Part shown: piece by piece, positions 1 through 5,985 of the stretch | How the letters are laid out: the number at the start of each line of letters is the position of its first letter | Position numbering within the stretch: the stretch's first letter is position 1 | Assembly (NCBI GenBank): GCA_910584575.1 | Contig: CAJUBG010000099.1 | Location: 1-6,418 of the forward strand | Direction of reading: 5' to 3' | Length of the DNA: 6,418 bases | DNA from: an uncultured Dorea sp. | Lineage (GTDB): Bacteria; Bacillota; Clostridia; Lachnospirales; Lachnospiraceae | The notes under the pieces: generated by a model | What the model saw: only the letters and a program-made list of their open reading frames with translations | Told to the model about the DNA's origin: nothing | Database searches by the model: none | Made by a program: the position numbers and the translations under genes

Positions 1-2
1 TA

Positions 3-446
3 GTTCTAACGGAACGAATGACACGGGAGGAAGAAATATACAAGATAGACGCAAAGTCAATTAAAGAAGTATGCACCCGACTTGACAGTATTGAAATATC
101 GTTAGGTCATTCAGCTTTCAAAGAGAGATATAAAACAATCACCTGTGATAACGGGGTGGAATTTTTAGATTCAGAATGGATAGAAACATCACTCGGAACA
201 AATAAGCTACGGACGGAATTATACTACTGCCATCCTTATTGCAGTAGTGAAAGAGGAAGTAACGAAAACGCCAACCGGCTAATAAGGCGTTGGATACCAA
301 AAGGCGCGGATATATCCCAATATGATGAAGAATACATAAATGCCATACAAGAATGGATGAACAACTACCCCCGTGCAATATTTGATGGATTATCGGCAAA
401 CGATATACTAGAATCACAGAAAAATCGAAGAACCTCAGCCTTTTAA
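3..446 (+). CDS. IS30-family transposase, C-terminal part (5' end beyond window)
   Basis: This is the catalytic C-terminal half of an IS30-type DDE transposase, the enzyme that cuts and rejoins the ends of its own insertion sequence. The frame is open to the left edge, and the codons before the first ATG (position 18) read VLTER, which fits the family's core. That ATG is therefore internal and the gene continues outside the window. The second catalytic Asp lies in TCDNGVEF (Asp codon 147-149). The catalytic Glu lies in SSERGSNENANRLIRR (Glu codon 249-251). They are separated by 33 residues, the IS30 spacing. The PKGADIS segment and the NNYPRAIFDGLSANDILE ending are also family features, and the C-terminus looks complete. 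The first Asp and the N-terminal HTH are not visible, so an intact element cannot be confirmed. It converges on the aspS operon. Confidence 0.88.
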   Translation, partial: VLTERMTREEEIYKIDAKSIKEVCTRLDSIEISLGHSAFKERYKTITCDNGVEFLDSEWIETSLGTNKLRTELYYCHPYCSSERGSNENANRLIRRWIPKGADISQYDEEYINAIQEWMNNYPRAIFDGLSANDILESQKNRRTSAF

Positions 447-518
447 ATAAAGCTAAATTTACCACCGTTTCGCGGAAAAAGCCAAAACGGAAAGAAAAAG
501 TAAACCCGCGTCTTGCTT

Positions 519-544
519 CAAGTCGTGCCTCAAGGCACGCCTTG
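519..544. repeat. Strong hairpin downstream of the IS30 transposase
   Basis: CAAG-t-CGTGCC, a TCAA tetraloop, then GGCACG-c-CTTG. This is a 6-bp GC-rich stem, one T/C mismatch and 4 further pairs. It begins 72 nt after the transposase stop codon. No U-tract follows on either strand, so it is not a standard intrinsic terminator. It may be a stop or protective structure inside the IS end, or the remnant of another repeat. Confidence 0.6.
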
Positions 545-550
545 TCACCC

Positions 551-580
551 TGCACAAAAAGGGACAGATAAAATTGTGCA
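551..580. repeat. Inverted repeat TGCACAA/TTGTGCA, possible IS end
   Basis: TGCACAA (551-557) and TTGTGCA (574-580) form a 7-bp inverted repeat with a 16-bp spacer, about 105-135 bp after the transposase stop. The distance and sequence make it a candidate for the region of the right terminal repeat. The partner end is outside the window, so this is only a suggestion. Confidence 0.3.
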
Positions 581-732
581 AGATGTAGAAAATCACTAAA
601 GGTGATTAAAATTCTAATTTCTTCTTGACTTTTTTATTTATTTCATTTTTTTATGTTTTTTTAATCTTAATTACATCTTTTTCACACACAAAAAAATTAT
701 TAATTGTAAATTTCACCTTACAAATACACAAA

Positions 733-767
733 AGGCATATGCCGAAATATCCAAACTGCATATGCCT
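733..767 (-). terminator. Intrinsic terminator of the hisS–aspS transcription unit
   Basis: On the minus strand, AGGCATATGC (758-767) and GCATATGCCT (733-742) form a perfect 10-bp stem with a 15-nt loop. It starts 10 nt after the aspS stop codon and is followed by TTTTGTGTATTTG. The U-run is short and interrupted. Position, stem and U-rich tail together still make this the likely end of the operon transcript, and it may also block transcription arriving from the IS side. Confidence 0.68.
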
Positions 768-777
768 CTCATCCTAT

Positions 778-2577
778 CTATTCTTTCTCTACATTCTCTT
801 TCACAACCGAAAGCCCCAACTCCTCAAGCTGCTTCTGATCCACAGCCGTCGGCGCCTCTGTCATCAAATCCGACGCATCCTTCACCTTCGGGAACGCAAT
901 CACATCCCTGATGCTGTCCTCCTTAGCCATCAGCATCACCAGCCTGTCAAGCCCATATGCCAGTCCCGCGTGAGGCGGCACGCCGTACTTAAAGGCCGTC
1001 AAAAGGAACCCAAACTGCTCATTGGCCTTCTCCGGCGTAAATCCAAGCACCTCAAACATCTTACTCTGAATCTCAGGATTAAAGATTCTCACACTTCCCC
1101 CGCCAATCTCATTGCCGTTCAGCACGATATCGTAAGCCTTAGCCCGCACTCTGCCAGGATCGCTGTCGATATAGGGAAGATCCTCCTCCATAGGCATGGT
1201 AAAAGGATGGTGCTTCGCCGTATACCGGTTCTGTTCCTCACTCCACTCTAAAAGCGGGAACTCTGTCACCCACAGAAATTTATACTCACTCTTATCAAGC
1301 AACTCCATCTGACGGGCAAGCTCTAACCGAAGGGCGCCTAAGACATCCCACACAACCGTATTTTTATCCGCCGCAAACAAAAGAAGATCCCCTTTGTCCG
1401 CGCCCATGGCCGTCATCAGGGCAGACATCTCCTCCTCCTTCATAAACTTTGAAAAAGATGACTTGACCCCTCCATCCTCCTGGACAGCAATATAGGCAAG
1501 CCCTTTCGCACCATAATCCTTGGCAAAGGATACCAGCTTGTCAATCTTCTTGCGTGGCATGCTTCCCTGCCCTTTGGCGTTAATCCCACGGACAGAACCA
1601 CCGTTTTCAATAGCGCCTTTAAAAACCGCGAACTCACAGTCCTTCACAACCGCTGTCACATTACGAAGCTCCATCCCAAAACGAATATCCGGCTTATCAG
1701 AGCCATAGCGGTCCATAGCCTCCTGCCAGGTCATTCTTGGAATAGGGAGGGCAACCTCAATCCCCAACACCTCTTTGAACAGCTTCGCCAGAAGCCTCTC
1801 GTTAATCTCAATCACGTCGTCCACATCCACGAAAGACAACTCCATGTCAATCTGGGTAAACTCCGGCTGACGGTCAGCCCTTAAATCCTCGTCGCGGAAG
1901 CATTTCGCAATCTGGAAATAACGGTCATATCCTGCGCACATCAAAAGCTGTTTAAAAAGCTGCGGCGACTGGGGCAATGCATAGAAATTCCCCTGATGAA
2001 TCCGACTTGGCACCAGATAATCCCTGGCCCCCTCCGGCGTACTCCCAATCAAAACCGGAGTCTCAATCTCGCAAAACCCTTCCTCCGATAAAAACTGACG
2101 GGTAAGAGTAGCCACCTGGCTTCGCATCATCAGATTCCGCTGAAGATCCGGCCTTCTTAAATCCAGATACCTGTATTTCAGGCGCACCTCCTCCCTGGTC
2201 TTGGAATTCTCCCCAATGGGAAATGGGGGAGTCTCGGATTCCGACAGAATCCTCATCTGCTCTGGTATCACCTCAATCTCTCCTGTGGCCAGCTTCTCAT
2301 TGCCGGTGCCGGAACGCTTTTCAATCTTGCCCACAATGGCAACCACGTACTCCGCCCGAAGCCTCGCCGCCTTCTCGATTAATTCCGCATCCGATTTTCC
2401 TTCCTCAAACACCACCTGGATAATGCCGGAACGGTCCCTCACGTCCACGAATACCAGACCGCCCTTATTCCGGTTCTTCTGTACCCATCCCATAATGGTT
2501 ACTGTCTCCCCCACATTGGCGGATGACAATTCCGCACACCTGTGAGTCCTCTTTAATCCCTGCATTGACTCTACCAT
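778..2577 (-). CDS. aspS: Aspartate--tRNA ligase (bacterial type)
   Basis: AspRS, a cytosolic class IIb synthetase, attaches Asp to tRNA-Asp using ATP. The 599 residues match the usual bacterial length. Visible in order: an N-terminal OB-fold anticodon domain (about 8-110, with GWVQKNRNKGGLVFVDVRDR); motif 1 around FCEIETPVL (168-176) followed by STPEGARDYLVPSR; the QSPQLFKQ flipping region (203-210); motif 2 with FRDEDLRADRQPEF (227-240); the bacterial GAD insertion (about 300-430); and motif 3 with GLAYGLDRLVML (538-549). The ATG has AAGGAG 7 nt upstream (plus 2585-2590). The gene lies 51 bp behind hisS on the same strand with no terminator between them, the common Firmicutes hisS–aspS operon. 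The residue usually Leu in discriminating and His in non-discriminating bacterial enzymes is Lys38 here, so discrimination between tRNA-Asp and tRNA-Asn cannot be read off directly. Confidence 0.98.
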   Translation of the reverse strand: MVESMQGLKRTHRCAELSSANVGETVTIMGWVQKNRNKGGLVFVDVRDRSGIIQVVFEEGKSDAELIEKAARLRAEYVVAIVGKIEKRSGTGNEKLATGEIEVIPEQMRILSESETPPFPIGENSKTREEVRLKYRYLDLRRPDLQRNLMMRSQVATLTRQFLSEEGFCEIETPVLIGSTPEGARDYLVPSRIHQGNFYALPQSPQLFKQLLMCAGYDRYFQIAKCFRDEDLRADRQPEFTQIDMELSFVDVDDVIEINERLLAKLFKEVLGIEVALPIPRMTWQEAMDRYGSDKPDIRFGMELRNVTAVVKDCEFAVFKGAIENGGSVRGINAKGQGSMPRKKIDKLVSFAKDYGAKGLAYIAVQEDGGVKSSFSKFMKEEEMSALMTAMGADKGDLLLFAADKNTVVWDVLGALRLELARQMELLDKSEYKFLWVTEFPLLEWSEEQNRYTAKHHPFTMPMEEDLPYIDSDPGRVRAKAYDIVLNGNEIGGGSVRIFNPEIQSKMFEVLGFTPEKANEQFGFLLTAFKYGVPPHAGLAYGLDRLVMLMAKEDSIRDVIAFPKVKDASDLMTEAPTAVDQKQLEELGLSVVKENVEKE

Positions 2578-2628
2578 AATCTTTCTCCTTTTTCTGTGAA
2601 ATATCCTATATCTGCACGAAGCCCTTTC

Positions 2629-3894
2629 TTATATCTTATCATAAGAATCCGCAAAACAATCGACAATCTCCTGATACCCCTCCAGAAGAAGCTGCTCCTT
2701 CTGGAACTTCCTGTTCTTCTTCATATTTACAATTAACACCTGGCATCCCGCTTCCCGGTCTGTCTTTGCAAGGGCAAGAATCTTAAGAAGTCCCTCTGCC
2801 GGCAGCTTCTTATCGAGCAGATACGCCTTCTTCCCCCCCTGCTTTGGCGCCTGGTAGCCATTTTCCAGAAGCAGCATGACAATCCGTTCAAAACCAATAG
2901 AGAACCCGCACGCCGGCGTGTCCTGTCCGGTAAATTTCCCAATCATCCTGTCATAGCGTCCCCCTCCTGCCACAGAGCCGCCGAAATCATCCATACGCAC
3001 CTCAAAAATGGTTCCTGTATAGTAGGACTGTCCACGAACCAGGGTTGGGTCGAAGCTAATCTTGAAATCACATTCCTTACAAGCCTCCACACTTGAAATA
3101 ATCGTTTCCATCCCGTCCGCCGTCTCGTCTGCAAGACAGTCCCCAAGCTTCTCCTTTAAATAACGGATTCCTTTTGCATCTGGAGTCACCTCCCCGAAAA
3201 GTTTAAGGTACGCATCCGTCTGATCCTTGTCATACCCCATCTCCTGAAGCTCTGCCGCAACCCCTTCTACGCCGATTTTGTCCATCTTATCCAGGATAAT
3301 AAATACCTCGTCATAGTCTTCCTCTTTAAAACCACTGTACTTTGCCATAGCCTTCAAGATATTGCGGTCATTGATACATACCGTAAAATTCTTAAAATCC
3401 AGCTTCCCAAGCATTGCCGTGGTGGCAAGAATCAGCTCAATCTCAGCCAGGTTAGAGGCTTCCCCAAGAATGTCGATATCACATTGCATAAACTGACGGA
3501 ACCGTCCCTTCTGGGGACGGTCAGCACGCCACACATTCCCAATCTGGAGAGCCTTAAAAGGGGAGGGCAGTTCATTGGCATGGTTGGAATAATAACGGGC
3601 AAGGGGAACTGTCAGGTCATAACGAAGCCCGCCGTCCACCAGGTCGTTTTCCTCCTTTGCTGATTCTAACTTTAACTTCTCGCCCCGTTTTAAAATCTTA
3701 AAAATCAGCTTCTCGTTATCTCCTCCCTGTTTACTGCACAGATTCTCGATGTGCTCGACACAGGGCGTCTCCATGGACAAAAAGCCATAGGTCTTATAAG
3801 TGTCTTTGATTAGCTGTATCACATAATCCCGAATCTCCATCTCACGGGGGAGCATGTCCTTCATTCCCGTGACTGGTTTCTTCTTTAACGCCAT
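2629..3894 (-). CDS. hisS: Histidine--tRNA ligase
   Basis: HisRS, a class IIa synthetase, charges tRNA-His. I chose the ATG at 3892-3894 (421 aa, MALKKKPVTGMKDMLP). AAGGAG lies 7 nt before it (3902-3907), and the 7 extra codons from an upstream TTG (3915) would overlap this ribosome binding site. Motif 2 spans VWRADRPQKGRFRQF (121-135), followed by MQCDIDILG. The histidine motif HisA is RGQSYYTG (287-294) in place of the common RGLDYYT. HisB is AGGGRYD (309-315), and motif 3 is GFSIGFERIVML (330-341). The LRYDLTVPLARY segment (90-101) and QCDIDILG resemble the archaeal/eukaryotic HisRS pattern more than the E. coli-type RPEGT pattern. The C-terminal anticodon domain (about 350-421) is short and lacks the usual GxSLKKQ-like segment. 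hisS leads the hisS–aspS pair, and no T-box leader is visible. Confidence 0.96.
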   Translation of the reverse strand: MALKKKPVTGMKDMLPREMEIRDYVIQLIKDTYKTYGFLSMETPCVEHIENLCSKQGGDNEKLIFKILKRGEKLKLESAKEENDLVDGGLRYDLTVPLARYYSNHANELPSPFKALQIGNVWRADRPQKGRFRQFMQCDIDILGEASNLAEIELILATTAMLGKLDFKNFTVCINDRNILKAMAKYSGFKEEDYDEVFIILDKMDKIGVEGVAAELQEMGYDKDQTDAYLKLFGEVTPDAKGIRYLKEKLGDCLADETADGMETIISSVEACKECDFKISFDPTLVRGQSYYTGTIFEVRMDDFGGSVAGGGRYDRMIGKFTGQDTPACGFSIGFERIVMLLLENGYQAPKQGGKKAYLLDKKLPAEGLLKILALAKTDREAGCQVLIVNMKKNRKFQKEQLLLEGYQEIVDCFADSYDKI

Positions 3895-3901
3895 ATTCGT
3901 T

Positions 3902-3933
3902 CTCCTTCGCTGCAAATCTTTTTTATTCTCCTT
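3902..3933 (-). promoter_or_regulatory. Two ribosome binding sites before hisS
   Basis: Two AAGGAG sequences precede hisS on the minus strand, at 3928-3933 and 3902-3907. The nearer one is 7 nt from ATG 3894 and decides that start. The farther one is 12 nt from the in-frame TTG at 3915, a poor start and spacing. The second site may be accidental or act as a ribosome loading site. Confidence 0.5.
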
Positions 3934-3975
3934 AATAACTGTTTTATATAAATAGAAGTTTATTTTCGTGTTTTC

Positions 3976-4004
3976 ATTATATCAAATTTTTCACCTTTTT
4001 AAAA
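3976..4004 (-). promoter_or_regulatory. Possible weak promoter for hisS–aspS
   Basis: On the minus strand a perfect TATAAT (plus 3976-3981) lies about 80 nt before the hisS ATG, in the 114-bp gap after hemZ. The hexamer 17 nt upstream, TTTTAA (3999-4004), matches the -35 consensus at only three positions. If active, it would keep hisS–aspS expressed independently of the disrupted hemZ. Confidence 0.35.
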
Positions 4005-4008
4005 GCCT

Positions 4009-4215
4009 TTATAGAATCGCTTCCTTCCGCCCAATCATCTCATCAATTCTCTCAATATACTGAGCCACATCCTTCACATTCTCAATCCGCAAAAGACGGG
4101 TCATCTTCTTCTTTTTGCTGCCCGCCACAACAACCGCCTCCTTAAGCACCAGCTTCGTGGAGGCTCCTGCCCCCGCCGCAATAATAGACTGCTTCTCCTC
4201 CATAATGATACACAC
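4009..4215 (-). pseudogene. hemZ: 3' fragment of hemZ (radical-SAM coproporphyrinogen oxidase-like), cut by the element
   Basis: The reading frame has the conserved C-terminal end of the HemZ group of oxygen-independent coproporphyrinogen III oxidase-like radical-SAM proteins. It has IIMEEKQSIIAAGAGASTKL, then RIENVKDVAQYIERIDEMI and a basic tail. These proteins are about 500 residues long, so only the last 66 or so remain, without the CxxxCxxC iron-sulfur motif. Upstream, homology ends at about codons VC (4210-4215); the frame reads only GIIRVV before a stop at 4231-4233. The GTG at 4213-4215 has no clear ribosome binding site. Placement 114 bp before hisS fits the hemZ–hisS–aspS order of Lachnospiraceae. 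I infer that an integrative element entered hemZ, with the 5' part now beyond the right edge of the window. Confidence 0.8.
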
Positions 4216-4230
4216 AACCCTAATTATGCC

Positions 4231-4260
4231 TTATTATCAGGTATTATCGAGTATTCTGTA
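4231..4260. repeat. Decamer tandem repeat near the element end
   Basis: Three imperfect 10-bp units follow one another: TTATTATCAG, GTATTATCGA and GTATTCTGTA. The array begins about 15-20 bp inside the apparent hemZ junction. The one-turn period suggests a protein-binding array close to the recombination core. Confidence 0.5.
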
Positions 4261-4281
4261 TTTCTACAATCACCCGATTAA

Positions 4282-4303
4282 GGTACTATTCAGTACCATT
4301 CAG
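4282..4303. repeat. GTACYATTCA direct repeat with overlapping dyad
   Basis: GTACTATTCA (4283-4292) is followed directly by GTACCATTCA (4293-4302), a 10-bp period with one mismatch. The same bases contain a perfect dyad, GGTACT-attc-AGTACC (4282-4297). Probably a binding site for integrase or an accessory protein in the attachment region. Confidence 0.5.
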
Positions 4304-4309
4304 ACGAAA

Positions 4310-4351
4310 TTTGTTGTACTTTTGATGTACTTCCACCAAATTTGTTGTACT
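4310..4351. repeat. Three phased TTTGWTGTACT repeats, candidate integrase arm sites
   Basis: TTTGTTGTACT at 4310-4320, TTTGATGTACT at 4321-4331 and TTTGTTGTACT at 4341-4351 all have the same orientation and start 11 and 20 bp apart, close to one and two helical turns. The outer copies extend to a 14-bp identity, AAATTTGTTGTACT (4307-4320 and 4338-4351). Direct repeats between int and the element end are typical arm-type sites for the N-terminal domain of Tn916/lambda-like integrases. Confidence 0.6.
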
Positions 4352-4363
4352 CTTTCTATCCGC

Positions 4364-4403
4364 AATAAATATGAATGCCTTAAAGGATTCTTCCATATTT
4401 ATT
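4364..4403 (-). repeat. AT-rich dyad at the end of int
   Basis: AATAAATATG (4364-4373) and CATATTTATT (4394-4403) form a perfect 10-bp inverted repeat with a 20-bp spacer, and the latter arm overlaps the int stop codon. On the minus strand no U-run follows, and the stem is almost all A/T. It is a poor terminator and may be another binding site. Confidence 0.4.
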
Positions 4404-5649
4404 ATTGAGAAAACAAAACCATCTTTTCTGCCAATGCCTCCATTGAAGCCTTTTTCTTAGCTTCCGAAACCTCGGCATAGATATTCATTGTAGTTGCAAT
4501 ATCAACATGACCCATCACCGACTGGATTACCTTCAGATTGCTCTCATTCTCACAAAACCTTGCGCAAAATGTGTGACGCAGACTGTGGCAAGTGAAATGA
4601 GGTAAAATAAGAGGCTCTCTGTTTTTCATTTTCGCTTCGTGAAGCTCGGCATCATTATACGCATCAATAATGCGCTCTAATGCCCTGTCTAAATCCTGTT
4701 GCAAAAATACCCGTCCAAAGCGATTCAGAAATACAAAGTCTGTATATCCGTCAATTTCTGTTGTGCAATAAATTCCATTATCATGTTGATACTGCTTGAT
4801 TTCTTTCAGTGCCTGACGCACCTCCTTCACCATTGGAATCTTACGGATACCTGCATCTGTCTTTGGTGTTGAAATATAAATCTTTTTTTGGGATTTATTC
4901 ATCTTGCCCGCAAAATAAACCGCTGCATGGTCAACCGTAATAACCCCATTCTCAACGTCAATATCTTTCCAGGTCAGACCACTCAATTCTCCAACCCTCA
5001 AACCCGTTCCTATAAAAAAGGTATAGATTGGTTTCCAGTGATCGTACACCGGATGACCGTCCATGAACTCCAGAAATGCCGTCTGCTGTTCCGGCGTTAA
5101 AGCATTCCTTACACCTCTCTTAGCGCCTGTCTGCTTCTTTAGCTGTCCTAACACGTTATGTGTGGGATTCGTTCTGATAATACAATCCCTGACCGCCATT
5201 TCAAATGCAGGGTGCAATTCCCTTTGAAGATGTTCAACCGTTCCATAGCTAAGATTCAATTCTTCCATCAGCTTTTTGTAAAACAGCAATACATCTGAAT
5301 ATTTGATGTCTTTGACTTTACGGTTGCCTATGCCTTTCCTGACATACGCATTATACTGATACATATATCCCGCAAAAGTCCTTTCCGCCAAATCTTTCCG
5401 TGTTGCCATGTACTTGTCAAAGATGTCATTCAACGTCTGGTTCTTAGCCTGTCCACTGTCAATCCCGTCCAGTTTATCCCGTAATATCTGTTCTTCCCTC
5501 TGGCGAAGTGTAGTCAGATTTTTAGAATAAATGTATCGCCTTTTCCCTGCTTCATCAGCATAGGCATATTGATACTTTCCATCTGAACTACGGTAGCTTT
5601 CCCCCTTCCGCAATACTCGTCCCTTATTGTCCTTTCGTGATTTAGCCAT
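4402..5649 (-). CDS. int: Tn916-type tyrosine integrase
   Basis: A site-specific tyrosine recombinase of 415 residues that would integrate and excise the element. I start at ATG 5649 (MAKSRKDNKGRVLRKGESYR), which has AAAGGAG just upstream; an alternative start 23 codons earlier would run into the preceding RHH gene. Residues 4-45 resemble the Tn916 Int arm-binding domain (RRDNRGRILKTGES in Tn916). About 70-170 is the SAM-like core-binding domain, and about 185-400 is catalytic. All catalytic residues are visible: Arg218 (GTGLRVGE), Lys263 (STPKTDAG), His355 and Arg358 (HSLRHTFC), His381 (MGHVDIATT) and nucleophile Tyr391 (MNIYAEV). The enzyme therefore looks functional. It is the last gene of the element, 40 bp behind the RHH gene and likely co-transcribed with it. 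Its 3' end faces the hemZ junction. Confidence 0.96.
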   Translation of the reverse strand: MAKSRKDNKGRVLRKGESYRSSDGKYQYAYADEAGKRRYIYSKNLTTLRQREEQILRDKLDGIDSGQAKNQTLNDIFDKYMATRKDLAERTFAGYMYQYNAYVRKGIGNRKVKDIKYSDVLLFYKKLMEELNLSYGTVEHLQRELHPAFEMAVRDCIIRTNPTHNVLGQLKKQTGAKRGVRNALTPEQQTAFLEFMDGHPVYDHWKPIYTFFIGTGLRVGELSGLTWKDIDVENGVITVDHAAVYFAGKMNKSQKKIYISTPKTDAGIRKIPMVKEVRQALKEIKQYQHDNGIYCTTEIDGYTDFVFLNRFGRVFLQQDLDRALERIIDAYNDAELHEAKMKNREPLILPHFTCHSLRHTFCARFCENESNLKVIQSVMGHVDIATTMNIYAEVSEAKKKASMEALAEKMVLFSQ

Positions 5650-5689
5650 AGCCACTCCTTTCTTGTTCGGAAAGAAGAAATCCTGTGCC

Positions 5690-5860
5690 TTACTTACGAG
5701 TTTTGTACAATAAGTCAACTCCCGTTTTGATAGTTTCTGTTATAGTCTGTTGATGTTTGTCAGAGTATTCCTTTAGAGTGTGATATTCTGCGTCAGACAT
5801 CCTTATGGTTACGATACGCTCTTTTATGACATCCGATTTCGGACGCCCTCTCTTTCCCAT
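5690..5860 (-). CDS. Small ribbon-helix-helix DNA-binding protein
   Basis: A 56-residue protein. It starts at ATG 5860 with GAGAGGAG (5868-5875) 7 nt upstream and ends in TAA at 5690-5692. The N-terminus KRGRPKSD is basic and contains an AT-hook-like RGRP core. A short strand follows (IVTIRM, 16-21), then helix A (SDAEYHTLKEYSDKHQ, 22-37), a turn, and helix B (TITETIKTGVDLLYK, 39-53). This is the CopG/Arc-type RHH layout, which binds DNA as a dimer through the strand pair. It is preceded by a consensus promoter overlapped by an inverted repeat and followed 40 bp later by int. I infer an autorepressor of the regulator–int operon. A role as accessory recombination factor is possible. No specific named family was recognised. 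Confidence 0.82.
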   Translation of the reverse strand: MGKRGRPKSDVIKERIVTIRMSDAEYHTLKEYSDKHQQTITETIKTGVDLLYKTRK

Positions 5861-5889
5861 AGGCACACTCCTCTCTACATCTACATACC

Positions 5890-5918
5890 ATTATATTTTC
5901 CGTATTACGAAATGTCAA
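5890..5918 (-). promoter_or_regulatory. Consensus sigma-A promoter for the RHH–int operon
   Basis: On the minus strand, TTGACA (5913-5918), a 17-bp spacer (5896-5912) and TATAAT (5890-5895) match the housekeeping consensus perfectly. Transcription would begin near 5883, giving a leader of about 23 nt with the RHH ribosome binding site in it. A promoter this strong in an integrase module implies tight repression. Confidence 0.85.
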
Positions 5919-5935
5919 GTATTTTTCGTAATACG
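5901..5935. promoter_or_regulatory. 12-bp inverted repeat operator around the -35 box
   Basis: CGTATTACGAAA (5901-5912) and TTTCGTAATACG (5924-5935) form a perfect 12-bp inverted repeat. The 11-bp spacer contains the -35 hexamer; one arm fills the promoter spacer and the other lies just upstream. Each arm also holds a small palindrome, CGTAnTACG, with centres 26 bp apart. Binding here would block RNA polymerase. The adjacent RHH protein is the obvious candidate; Xis is the alternative. Confidence 0.72.
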
Positions 5936-5985
5936 AATAAAAAACTTTTTGGCACATAGGAATCTTTTACTTTCCTCTCCCGGTT

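Larger units (their letters stand above)
447..777. other. Non-coding stretch between the IS30 transposase and aspS
   Basis: No convincing gene is visible on either strand. The left part (about 447-607) probably contains the right end of the IS30 element and is rich in short dyads: CCGTTT/AAACGG (465-470/485-490), a strong hairpin at 519-544, TGCACAA/TTGTGCA (551-557/574-580) and AATCAC/GTGATT (591-596/602-607). The right part (about 610-730) is very T-rich on the plus strand and shows no clear structure before the aspS terminator. The terminal inverted repeat and target duplication of the IS cannot be fixed because the left end is missing. Confidence 0.6.

Noticed and set aside
139..555. 138-residue minus-strand frame opposite the transposase
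   Set aside because: The plus frame carries the IS30 catalytic motifs; the minus frame has no recognisable features.
625..1251. 208-residue plus-strand frame over the 3' end of aspS
   Set aside because: It lies opposite well-conserved aspS codons, begins in low-complexity T-rich DNA and has no domain-like features. It is an antisense shadow.
3895..4008. T-box leader for hisS–aspS
   Set aside because: The gap is only 114 bp and AT-rich. I found no T-box consensus and no terminator/antiterminator pair before hisS.
4310..4351. Repeats as a CRISPR array
   Set aside because: The units are 11-14 bp, there are only three, and spacers are 0-9 bp, which does not fit CRISPR. Integrase arm sites fit better.
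4115..4408. 97-residue plus-strand frame crossing the hemZ junction
   Set aside because: It runs through the hemZ remnant and the repeat region, has low-complexity composition and no ribosome binding site of note.
5936..5985. Terminator between the Xis-like gene and the RHH promoter
   Set aside because: Only a short AAAAACTTTTT palindrome and a CCGG repeat are present. There is no stable stem followed by a U-run.
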